Below, in pieces: positions 10,037 through 19,417 of a DNA stretch of 64,000 nucleotides. The stretch's first letter is position 1. The number at the start of each line of letters is the position of its first letter. Under the pieces are notes generated by a model. The model was given only the letters and a program-made list of their open reading frames with translations. It made no database searches and was not told the DNA's origin. A program made the position numbers and the translations under genes. The stretch is from Corallium rubrum. Lineage: Eukaryota > Cnidaria > Anthozoa > Scleralcyonacea > Coralliidae. Location: assembly GCA_964035015.1 (NCBI GenBank), contig OZ036007.1, positions 499,957 to 563,956 on the forward strand, in the 5' to 3' direction.

Positions 10037-13000
10037 ATATTACCAGGGTTAAGTCACGTTGGCCTGAAAAACAGAGAAAAATCTTCTCGACGTTTCGAGC
10101 GAAGGCCCTTCGTCAGGAGAAATTAGTAAACAACTCACATGTGGTCACGCGTATTTATAGCAGAGCTACAATGGGAATCACGTGTACACATGTAAGCCAA
10201 TAAAAACAAAGTAAACAAATAAATTAATATGTAATTTTAGCCTGTGTGCAGGTGCTGACCCAATTTGTGGGTCAGCTACCTGCAAATAGGCAAAGAAACA
10301 GGTTATAAATTACTATTTAAATCATCAGAAAAAGGTTAAGGAAAAGGTGTGGAATATGGTGGTGGAGTGAGCTAAATGAAAGAGAATCGCTCATTGAGGC
10401 CGTGAGGGTGAATGGTACCAAGTTTGTAAATGAGACGCATTTCTTGTTTACGACGAGTATCGTTACAACCTATAATGGGCAGAATGGCACAGATTTTCAT
10501 GTTGGAAAAGGAGTGGTTGGCACTGTTGAAGTGCCTGGCAACAGGTTTGTTTTGCACATCGTTTTTGACATCACGAAGGTGTTCAACAAACCTGTCACCT
10601 AAACGTCTTCCAGTTTCTCCGATGTAAAGCATGGGACATTTACTGCAAGAAATACAGTAAATGAGGTTGGAGGAAGTGCAAGTGAAACTGTGGGTTATGT
10701 TGAACCTACATTTTGGAGCCGAAATTGAAATTGAGGAGTCTAAATATTTACAGGTGTTGCACCTACCGCGACAGCAAGAGCTGGTGCCAACATGTGATAC
10801 CAAGGCTTGCTGCAGTGAGCTGTGAACAACGTTTTCCCGGATGTTTTTGCTATGCCGAAAAGATACTAGGGGTTTCTCAGAGAAAATGGAAGATGTTTCT
10901 GGGTCATTTTTAATGAGGTCGAAATTGCGGCTAATGATGTCCCTTACTTTGAAATTGAAGGGATGAAAAGTGAGAACTAGAGGTACTTTTTCATTAGAAA
11001 TGGTAGCCAAAGGTTCGCTTAAGGTGTCTGAACGGGAAATGTTGGAGACCTTGTGTAAGGCAGTGTCTAAGAGGTGGGAAGGATAACCGCGATTAACAAA
11101 AAAGTTTCTCATTTCCAAACATTTGGCATTGAAATCGTCATCTTCACTGCAGAGGCGGCGAAGACGAAGAAATTGAGAGAAAGGAATGGAAGTTTTGGTG
11201 TGTTTAGGATGATGAGAGGAGAAGAGGAGGTAGCTATGAGAGTCAGTGGTCTTGTAAAAGACAGAAGTGCTCAGCTTATTACCATTAATGGAGATGAGAA
11301 TATCTAAGAACGACACACTAGTCTCACTGATCTCCCATGTGAACTGGAGTGCTGGGTGGAAGTCATTAACATAGTTAATGAAGCAAACCAGGTCAGTGCG
11401 CGAACATGATGCAGTGCCTAAGCAATCATCAATGAACCGACCATAGTAGTCAGGTAGGAAACCAGTGTATTGTTCAAAGATTTGTTTTTCCACATATCCA
11501 ACAAATAAGTTGGCATAGTTAGGGCCCATTTTGGTACCCATGGCTACACCACTAACTTGTTGGTAATGCTCACCATCAAATGAAAAATTGTTGAGGGTGA
11601 GCACTAACTCGGCCAGGCGTAGCAAAGTAGTGGTCGATGGCTCCCGAGTTGTGCGTTGATCAAAGAAATATTTAAGTGCTTGAAGACCATCGTGATGCGG
11701 GATGACAGTGTAGAGTGATTTGACATCCATGGTGAAGATGAAATGATGTGAACCCTGAAAACTAATGTGGTCACAAATTTTCAGAGCATGTTTGGTGTCC
11801 TTGATGTAAGAAGGTAAATTCTTAACCAAGGGCGCCATGATGTGGTCAAGGTAGGATGAAATGGCTTGGGTAGGGCAACCACAAGCAGACACTATAGGTC
11901 TACCTGGGTTGTTGGGTTTGTGAATTTTGGGAAGGAAGTACATGACAGGTGTGCGTGGAGTGGTGGTTAGGAGATTGCTTGCTGTATCAGGCAATTCCCC
12001 AGTGGTGATGAGGTTGTTGATGGTGGATCGAATGGTGGTGTTGTGTTGGGATGTCAAATCACCATCAACTCTGCTGTAGAAAGCAGTGTCGTTTAGTTGC
12101 CTTTGAGCCTCTTCGCGGTACAAATCAGCTCTCCAGACGACCAAAGCACCACCTTTGTCAGCAGGTTTGATGACAATATCATTCCGGCTACGCAATGATT
12201 TTAAAGCACTTAATTCACTAGAGCTGAGATTAGATGGCCTTTTGGGCCTAAAAGGTGGGAGCTGATCTATATCATGTCGACATTGTCGAATGAAAATATC
12301 AAGGGAGCCAAATTGGCCTTCCGGAGGAGACCAGGAAGATTTTTTAGGATTAGCAGCCTCAAAAACATCCTTTTGTTGGATGGAGGAATTATTGTGAAAA
12401 TGTGCCTTAAGTCTTAGTCTTCTAAAGAAAGTTTCGGTGTCCTCCTTCACTGAGAAGGAGTCTATGGGCCCAGGGTTGGGAACAAATTTGAGACCTTTCG
12501 CAAGGACAGATCTCTCAGGGTCAGACAAGGGCAAATCAGGAGGAATCGTGACCACTAAATTGACATTACTGGTGGAGTTAGTGTGGTTAGAATTCGAAAC
12601 GGGACGAGGGCCTACAAGAGTGTTGAATTTCGAAGTTTTACTCGCCTTGAGAAACGTGTAAAATTTCGAGTTCAACGAGCGAATAAACTGGGTGATGCCT
12701 GAATATATGACGGGAGGACAAACGTTAGAGAGATTTGTCTTAACGTTCAAAATAGCAGAATCAATATTGTTAACGTGTTGGGACATTGAGTGAATGGTAA
12801 TACGCATAAGACGACGACTGTGTTTATAACAAGCCGCCATGACACTTCTAGCCACGTGTTGTGAGTTAAAATAATTAAAATTAAAAGAAGATTTGAAACC
12901 ATTGGGCACTACATTGTGGTGTAGGCAACGGCTTAAGAAAGAAATGTGATTACAGAAGCGTGTTTTATTAAGAATTAAATCGAAAAAGCGGAGAGAAGGT

Positions 13001-13200
13001 TTGGCGATAGACGATGAAAATAGTGAAATATAACATACCATTTCGTTACGAAGTTTACGGTTTAAATATTTACGGTTTACCATTGTCGCTGTATATAATA
13101 AAAAGTTATATTTTACAAGAGATCGAAGGTGACCAGTAATGATATGTAAATCCATCCGAACTAGAGAGCACGAGAGAAGAATCGTGGATATGTCTAAATA
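10037..13200 (-). mobile_element. Penelope-like element with GIY-YIG endonuclease
   Basis: One long intact ORF (10372-13155) plus a 3' region to about 10037. The 3' boundary is supported by a second copy of the same end at 50303-50357, where similarity starts at the same AATATTACCAGGG. The 3' region carries the hammerhead-like motif at 10087-10119 (minus). No full terminal repeat is visible upstream. The right limit is approximate. Confidence 0.85.
10372..13155 (-). CDS. Penelope-type reverse transcriptase with GIY-YIG endonuclease
   Basis: 927 residues, uninterrupted. The reverse transcriptase in the middle shows PADKGGALVVW (about 330), PKIHKPNNPGRPIVSACGCP, MDVKSLYTVIPH, GVAMGTKMGPNYANLF and the active-site block GRFIDDCLG, with FIDD in place of YADD as is usual for this class. 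A Cys-rich segment (CRGRCNTC) precedes the C-terminal GIY-YIG nuclease: IYCISCSKCPMLYIGETGRR from residue 832, with a conserved downstream Arg/His/Glu set. The family copies itself by target-primed reverse transcription. The N-terminal 200 residues are not recognisable. Met25 is an alternative start. No stops or shifts, so this copy may be young. Confidence 0.93.
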   Translation of the reverse strand: MDLHIITGHLRSLVKYNFLLYTATMVNRKYLNRKLRNEMVCYISLFSSSIAKPSLRFFDLILNKTRFCNHISFLSRCLHHNVVPNGFKSSFNFNYFNSQHVARSVMAACYKHSRRLMRITIHSMSQHVNNIDSAILNVKTNLSNVCPPVIYSGITQFIRSLNSKFYTFLKASKTSKFNTLVGPRPVSNSNHTNSTSNVNLVVTIPPDLPLSDPERSVLAKGLKFVPNPGPIDSFSVKEDTETFFRRLRLKAHFHNNSSIQQKDVFEAANPKKSSWSPPEGQFGSLDIFIRQCRHDIDQLPPFRPKRPSNLSSSELSALKSLRSRNDIVIKPADKGGALVVWRADLYREEAQRQLNDTAFYSRVDGDLTSQHNTTIRSTINNLITTGELPDTASNLLTTTPRTPVMYFLPKIHKPNNPGRPIVSACGCPTQAISSYLDHIMAPLVKNLPSYIKDTKHALKICDHISFQGSHHFIFTMDVKSLYTVIPHHDGLQALKYFFDQRTTREPSTTTLLRLAELVLTLNNFSFDGEHYQQVSGVAMGTKMGPNYANLFVGYVEKQIFEQYTGFLPDYYGRFIDDCLGTASCSRTDLVCFINYVNDFHPALQFTWEISETSVSFLDILISINGNKLSTSVFYKTTDSHSYLLFSSHHPKHTKTSIPFSQFLRLRRLCSEDDDFNAKCLEMRNFFVNRGYPSHLLDTALHKVSNISRSDTLSEPLATISNEKVPLVLTFHPFNFKVRDIISRNFDLIKNDPETSSIFSEKPLVSFRHSKNIRENVVHSSLQQALVSHVGTSSCCRGRCNTCKYLDSSISISAPKCRFNITHSFTCTSSNLIYCISCSKCPMLYIGETGRRLGDRFVEHLRDVKNDVQNKPVARHFNSANHSFSNMKICAILPIIGCNDTRRKQEMRLIYKLGTIHPHGLNERFSFI

Positions 13201-14297
13201 TGTTAAAACTATTTACTCCATCTTTGCTTATAATAATTTGAGTATAGTCTAAAAGACCAATGACTTCCAGTTACTCGATTAGAAATTCGTCTGACAGTTA
13301 ACTCATAAACGAGTAATATATTTTCTGTTCAAACTACTCGTGCATAACAAACAAAGAAGCGCTGACTTAATTCTTTTCCTGTCAAGAGTGCAATCGGTTT
13401 TATTTAGCTCTATATATTGATGTAGAATAGCTAATTTCCCCCTTATTTTTTCAAGCGTATAGTGACAGTGTAGTTTTTGCACTAATGTAAACCCCCACTC
13501 ACCCCAGGCTGCGGATAAGCGGGGACTTTGATTTCGAAACTGGAAAAAAAGTGTTGCAGACCTCGCCCCCCGGGGACTTGCTGCAAGGAAAATTCCCCGC
13601 TTGTGTTGTTGAAAAGAGTTTTATGCCACATTCGATTACTAAGTTCTCCCAGAACCCTATGCTCTATTTGTTTAGTTTTAAAGAAAGAAAATCAGGCAAT
13701 TTTATGATTATTTAATTCTACCAAAGAAACAAATTTCTTTTGAAGTCGTTGTTTACATATCTACATAATCAGGATGGCTATAGACTCGGCGTACTGTGGT
13801 AGCCGAGTCTAGGTTTCGGCTCTGTTATTTTTTTAAATTTTTTGGAGGGTCGTGATCATTAGTCTCCGGCCTCGCGATGGCGATTTCATGGCCGCGTTGT
13901 CTCTTGAACGAAGCTTTTCTTGTCATTTTATGGATGTTTTTGAATATTCCCACGACATTTCATGGCACACTACACAGCAGTCGTCTCAAGCAAAGATGTC
14001 AGAGTAGTCGGACTGTCAGCGAATCAAGGTGTATTAAAAATAATCGGAAACTTTGCGAAAATTTAACTTCGACGAACTTTATTGGGATATAAATACCCCT
14101 TGTACAAAATTTGAACCGATATAAACCAATAGGTTTAAAGTTATAAACGTTTGAAATGCAGAAAATTGCGTCCGCCATTAAAATTTTCTTCACTGTGAAT
14201 ATTGATACCTGAGAAGGGTTGTGGCGTCATTTTCTTAACCCAAACTTGCGTGACTAAGGAAGAAACAACGAGAGCGCATATAAGCCTCTAGCTGACT
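13201..14297. other. Intergenic; partial duplicate of 9120-9220 and a dispersed repeat
   Basis: 13300-13450 resembles 9115-9215 (shared AACAAACAA...GCG and TAGAATAGCTAATTT). 13790-13832 is one copy of a repeat also at 32858-32897. The rest, including a short plus frame at 13877-14092, shows no recognisable gene. Confidence 0.5.
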
Positions 14298-14450
14298 ACA
14301 ATCTTGGACAATAATGTTGTAACACTCCCTCCCCCCGATTCAATGTTGACCGAAATGAAACAATGTTGGAATGGAGTTTCATATAACAACATTGAATCGG
14401 GGGGGAGGGGTTGACTGTTACAACTATTATTGTCCAAGATTGTAGCTTGT
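14298..14450. repeat. Foldback MITE-like inverted repeat
   Basis: Arms of about 52 bases: TACAATCTTGGACAATAATG...CCCCCCGATTCAATGTTG on the left and the near-perfect reverse complement, ending CATTATT-like then GTCCAAGATTGTA, on the right. The spacer is short. Confidence 0.85.
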
Positions 14451-15951
14451 ATTTGATGCCAGATGGTGAAGTCCGAAGAATGTCGCTGTAGACGCTGCTG
14501 GCACATAGAAATTCAAACTTTGAGAGCATTTTTCTCATGTTGGAAATTATGCAGTGACAGAAAAGAAAAAGTTAGAAAACTAGTTGGCCTCAGTATATAT
14601 AATTCTGTCAGTTTGCATGAATGGCCTGTTGATGTGGCTTACAAAGCTGGCACATCAATAATGTGCTGAACTGCTTCAGCTTGTAAAATTGTTTGGTTAA
14701 ATTTCTTAGGTTTTCTGCCGCTAAATATTTAGATTAGTATTTACGCTTTGTTGCTTTGCAAATCCGGCTGTATATTTATTGAGTTTGTTTATTTTAACAT
14801 CTAATAGCATTTCTTTTAAGTATTAATTAAAATAAAAATTGAATTGTTAGTACATACATGTATTTTATATATACAATTATACATCAAATTCAACCATCAT
14901 TGTCGTTTGCTTTACTTACATGCTATATTTTATAATCTTAAATAAAGGTAAAGTGGAACTTACTTTGTGCTTACTATGTGGTGGCATGGTATGGTGTGAG
15001 GGGACAAGAAATATTCGCTTTAATATTTTCCGACGGTTCACTTGGACCTCGAGACTGCTCTGCCTCCAAAGTTTTGTTAATCTTTCAAATAGTAGGTACA
15101 TTACTATGCTGAAAAACACTTGTTTGTAGTAAGGTCGCTCTAAAAATCGTCATGGAAAATTGATTGGAACAAACTATGAATCATCGCGTATCGGCGCGTT
15201 ATGTTCTGAACAAACCTAACCCAATTTGCTCGTACGATTTGTCAATTGGGCTTATATGCTGTGAAATCCCTGCAGAATAATCACATTCATTACTACAATC
15301 CTGTATAACTGCGTGCGTTGACGGAATGATGGAATATTTTATTTTTCATTCACTGACAATCTCTTGTATTCCACAGTAATTCTACAACACGAGATGTTGT
15401 TGTTAAGAAAATGACGTCAAAGACCTTCTCGAGTTAAGTTACACTAGAGTGCACTTTGGAAATTTTAATGGCGGCCGTCACATTTAAGATTTCTAATCGC
15501 AATAACAGCGCCTCATTTTTGAATTTCGAGTTAAGACTTCGTACAGTAGGTTGTATGTAGATGGGTATACTTTACAATGATGAAATAAAAATGATGTGAA
15601 AATTTCGTCTTAGTGACACTTTAAACTGAAGGAGTGAAGGAGTGAAGGACGTCAGAGAACAGTCATGTTTAATTATTGCGAAACCGAGGTTTAGCCGAGT
15701 TGTCTCCAGATGATCAGTGTTGCTATCTCACAAAATATAAATAATACGGCAGTCATTCAGTAGCAAAAAAACTTTGCCAGTTAAGACCAGTCTTAAAACA
15801 TGCCTCCTTTTAATAAAAATATTTTGTTCTAAAAACTGAAATTCTCTTCTATTTTCAAAAGACAATCTCATATGTCAACGTGGCAGTATACAAAACTGAA
15901 CTAACGTTATCAACGTATGTGATCTTCTATAAACCACTAAAATACATGTAT
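14451..15951. other. Intergenic, no gene seen
   Basis: AT-rich sequence with short frames (14463-14669, 14920-15129) that match no family I recognise and lack convincing splice or start signals. It separates the two halves of the duplicated segment described at 9295. Confidence 0.5.
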
Positions 15952-16134
15952 GAAATCTAAAGTGCAGTAAGTACGATTTTTGAATGACACCAGTCTATAC
16001 TATTGTGGTATTTGGCCAGAAAAAAGTGATCTTTTCGGGTAAATATCAGGTTGAATAAAAAGTTTACCCACTCAGTGATTTGCATGCTGTCAGTTGTCTA
16101 CTTCAATCTGACAAATATTAGCTTGCAGGCTTTA

Positions 16135-16135
<1 letters not shown>
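15952..16135. repeat. Diverged duplicate of 9295-9475
   Basis: Same order of blocks as 9295-9475 (AAAGTGCAGTAA, TTGAATGACACCAG, ACTCAGTGAT, GTTGTCTACTTCAATCTGA), roughly three-quarters identical by eye. Confidence 0.75.
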
Positions 16136-16137
<2 letters not shown>

Positions 16138-16171
<34 letters not shown>

Positions 16172-16182
16172 TTTGTGTGTGT
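16138..16182. repeat. (GT)n microsatellite
   Basis: GT dinucleotide run with a GTTT interruption. Confidence 0.95.
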
Positions 16183-17280
16183 TAACTTTTTTGTGTAACC
16201 ACTGACCTGTAGTGTGTGCTGTGGTGTAACTCCAACCAATGCGCGACAATTACATCGGGGACAATCGGATCTCAGAATTTTTAGGCATCAACGTACGAGC
16301 TGTCAGTTTGAACGATGGGAACAAGTATTCTTTAATCCCGATCGTGTAAGGAGCAACACTATTTTCGAAGAAAGACAATATTCCTGATACAAATGGCAAG
16401 TATTTTTAACATGACTTATAGTAAACTTGCAAGTGTGATCTACCACAGTTTTTGTACGTTATACAGAATGATTGAAGAGTTGACAAAAGGTTTTCAACTC
16501 GTTGGGCAATTTATCGAGTTAGGCGACTCAGGTCAACACGCGTAAACTGTAATTTTATGAATTAGGACCGTCTTCAAGTGACAAACATTACTCTTCGGAA
16601 GACAAACAATTCTCTTTTGATAGCATTATTTTTTTTATTTTTAATGCAATCAAGTTTATTAGCAGTACATGTACTTATTGACTGCTTGCTGTACGAAGTA
16701 GCTATTAGCCATGATCTTCCCACGATACCTTTTTAATATCAAGGGATTGACCTTTCATCGCATTCGCTTATTTAATACATTAACTGAGCTGGATCATGAT
16801 TAATAGAAAACATACATAGTTTGGAAGTTCAACAAAAGTCATTGTTTTATGTTTTTCTTCAGGTTTATGGAAATTTGTGCACTTTCACGGTTACTGAACA
16901 TATTGTGTTTTCTGTTTTCCAATAGCAACGTTTGGGTTCAATCACTCAACCGTACTGTTTAAATATTAATAAACTTCATTTATGTACCTTCATGTACCTT
17001 TCAACGTGAGTCATAGCTTGTTTGTTAACCTCTTTGAAGTTTGCCAGGTTTCCAAACCATGTATATTTTCTATTAACTATGACTGAATTAATTGACGCTT
17101 CCCAAATTTGCTTCAATGGGTGTGAACAATGGTGAATAATAATATTAAATAGTCAAAGCAAATTCGCGAGTGCCTTTTAGGGCCTGTTTACAAGGAGGTA
17201 GGTTACCCTCAAAACACAACAAACAAAAAAACAAGCAATGTACAAGAGCTAGGGTAACCAGGGTGCAAGGGTAAACCGCA
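16183..17280. other. Intergenic, no gene seen
   Basis: AT-rich. No coding pattern, RNA gene or repeat I can support. Confidence 0.5.
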
Positions 17281-17366
17281 GGCGGTGTTCGCACTACGCT
17301 CCGGGGAATTATGGGAAGTTGTATTTCCTGCTTCGAGAGAAATGGCGGAATTTTAACGAAAATATG
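17281..17366 (+). promoter_or_regulatory. Promoter and first exon of the broken gene at 17364-18045
   Basis: A locally GC-richer stretch with GGGAATTATGGGAAGTTGTA, whose reverse complement resembles the ZNF143/Staf-type ACTACAATTCCC element found near animal housekeeping start sites. It is followed by a short leader and AATATG, then GTAAGTTTGG. The final ATG of this exon joins the GCA of exon 2. Resemblance to the Staf motif is by eye only. Confidence 0.45.
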
Positions 17367-18045
17367 GTAAGTTTGGACGTATATTGTTGTATGTTTCTTT
17401 TGTATTTATCTTTTAAATTTAACTTTTTAATAAAGTTTAATCGTCATATTGTTCATTATTGCTCATTTCTTAATTGTGTGTTGCAAAAGTGAGTATAAAC
17501 CATCGTGCACACGTGTAGCATGCTATGTTGATGTTTGACAAGTCTCTTTGTACGACTTTTTGCTCTTGCTACTTTGAATTTATGAAAGATATTTTTCATT
17601 CCACATGTGTCCATATAGTTAATAGAATATGTGATGAAAGACTGAGACTAAACGCTCCCCAACGCGCCCCACCTTTTGACAGTGATTTTCTTTCATAAAG
17701 TTATCGAATTTTTAGGCAGATGTATTAGTAGCTGAAAAGAGGTCGTGTGTTCCTGAAGGCAATACACCTGGAAAACCACCTGCAAAAGTTCGCACACGAA
17801 CAGAATCAGAAGCTGGTCGTAAGAGATGTTTGTTTGGGAAAGATAATGTTAGTTCAGAGAAGTCATCTTGGTCAAAATGGACAACTTCTGAAGATTCTGC
17901 TATTGTCCAGTATATATGACTTTTCTGGGAAGATGCCCATATAAACAAGTGGCCAACATTGAAAAGCCCTCATTTTTGGGATGGTTGTGCACAAGCTGTA
18001 ATGAACATGTGCAAAACAACGAGAACTGGCGAGAGCTTGTATTAG
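17364..18045 (+). pseudogene. Two-exon gene copy with in-frame TGA
   Basis: The start ATG sits at the end of exon 1 (17364-17366). An intron runs 17367-17715 (GTAAGT...TTTTTAG). Exon 2 reads ADVLVAEKRSC... and WSKWTTSEDSAIVQYI, then TGA (17917-17919), then continues in the same frame as LFWEDAHINKWPTLKSPHFW, CAQAVMNMCKTTRTGE, and stops at 18043-18045. Composition and continuity across the TGA show that this was one coding exon. The W-rich pattern recalls MADF/Myb-like DNA-binding domains found in transposon-derived genes, but I cannot name the family. Either a pseudogene or a copy with one recent nonsense change. Confidence 0.6.
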
Positions 18046-18134
18046 TTTTTATATAGCCTAATATATCAAAGGTACACGCCAGTGTTATTTTCTCATTGCA
18101 GCTTATACAGTATTGCTTTATCGCTCCATGTAAT

Positions 18135-18135
<1 letters not shown>

Positions 18136-18166
<31 letters not shown>

Positions 18167-18200
18167 GGGGGTGGGGGGGTGGGGGGGGGTAGAGGGGAGG
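18136..18200. repeat. (GT)n then G-rich GGGGGT tract
   Basis: GT run followed by GGTGGGGGGG-type sequence. Confidence 0.93.
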
Positions 18201-18328
18201 GGTAATAATTACTGTATGTGTATATGGACAAGTGGGCTGGCCTGTTTCATGAGATCTTGGTTGACAGTAGTGATACCCCCCCATCGAGGGACCAAAGGGA
18301 TGCCGCCTCATTAAATATTCAATTTTTA

Positions 18329-18520
18329 ATTATTCATTCTCATGCTCCTTTGCGACCCTCTAACCCTAATCTCATTACATCATTATGTCTCGTGCTCCTA
18401 TATGACCCCCTAACCCTAATCACACTCAACCCCCCGTTATTATTTCACCTTATTATTTATTCATTCTCAGACTCCTTTAGGATAGTCTAACCCTAACCCC
18501 TAAACCCTGGCTGATACTAA
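18329..18520. repeat. Three imperfect units with embedded CCCTAA
   Basis: Units begin near 18329, 18380 and 18455. Each carries ATTCTCATGCTCCT-like text and ends in CTAACCCTAA. They lie immediately before the first Polinton gene and could be part of the element's terminal region, but no partner is visible at the other end. Confidence 0.6.
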
Positions 18521-18550
18521 CCCCCCTGGGTACGGTAAACGTTTGACAAG

Positions 18551-18898
18551 ATGGATATTATTTACGATGAGTTAAAGAAAAATAACATTGATATCGACAG
18601 AGACACTTTGTCGTTTCACCTTAGCTCTTGTTTAGAAGAACATCGAGTACTATTCGACAGCATCACTAATCAAATACCAAGAATATGTCTTCAACACGTT
18701 TATGAAGAGATGAACCCTAACAATTTCGGTCGAATTATCGCATATCTAACCCTGGTGTATAGAGTAAACGAATCCTTGGATGAAGAATCAATTCGAGAAG
18801 CTGTAAGAAGAACGATCGACGATTTGAGATGTATTGACTTGACAACATATGAAATAAAACTCTCTTGGTTTAAACGGCTGATTCGACTATTTTATTAA
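18551..18898 (+). CDS. Small Bcl-2-like protein (candidate)
   Basis: 115 residues, predicted all-helical. Residues 58-70 (NFGRIIAYLTLVY) resemble the BH1 region of the Bcl-2 family (usual core N-W-G-R followed by a hydrophobic helix), preceded by an acidic EEMNP stretch at the right place. The C-terminal WFKRLIRLF lies where BH2 is expected but lacks the Gly-Gly-Trp core. In the family such proteins act at mitochondrial membranes to control cell death; viral relatives restrain host apoptosis. No hydrophobic tail anchor is visible. First rightward gene of the element; no TATA box close by. The function is inference from one motif and helix order. Confidence 0.55.
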   Translation: MDIIYDELKKNNIDIDRDTLSFHLSSCLEEHRVLFDSITNQIPRICLQHVYEEMNPNNFGRIIAYLTLVYRVNESLDEESIREAVRRTIDDLRCIDLTTYEIKLSWFKRLIRLFY

Positions 18899-19266
18899 CG
18901 TTGTCAAGCATATTGCAAGTGTTGCTAAGACTGATATTTGCATATTGCCATGTGTAAAATCTCATTAAAAACTAATTAGTAAGTTACACAAAAGAACAAG
19001 TCGGGGCGAGTCTGGGCGACGTCAGAGCTTGGACAAAGAAAACCTAATTAATATGCTAGTTAGAGCATGCGTACAGTAAACTCTAACGAAATAGACGTTC
19101 TTTCATCAGAGAGGGTTTGTCAGAATATAAACTGTCAGTGGTTAAACGGATGACTTGGCTAATTTATTAACGTCGTCAAGCATCCTGTTAATGTTGCTAA
19201 GGTTGCTATATGCATAGACCACATGTAAAAAATCTCATTAGAACATCATTAACAAGTAGAACAATG
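18860..19266 (+). repeat. Imperfect tandem duplication, period about 269
   Basis: The segment covering the 3' end of the Bcl-2-like gene and the following about 100 bases (about 18860-18997) recurs at about 19130-19266 with many substitutions. Examples are TTATTAACGTTGTCAAGCAT against TTATTAACGTCGTCAAGCAT, and TGTAAAATCTCATTA against TGTAAAAAATCTCATTA. The second copy no longer encodes protein. Confidence 0.8.
19031..19054 (+). repeat. 24-base module, inverted copy at 31216-31239
   Basis: GACAAAGAAAACCTAATTAA followed by TATG matches the reverse complement of the last bases before the gap with one difference. Both copies point inward toward the first large gene of each block. Either a shared promoter module or part of the terminal inverted repeat. 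Confidence 0.65.
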
Positions 19267-19417
19267 AGACACGTTCAGGCAATCGGACTTGTAACCATAG
19301 AGAATGTGCAGCATAGCGTCGTCTCATTCGAATTCTGTTCTCTCACGAGTAACATCGAAAGTTCTTTGGCGTGTTTTTTGAAAAGTGTTCTTTGGATTTA
19401 TTTTGACTGCGATTAAA

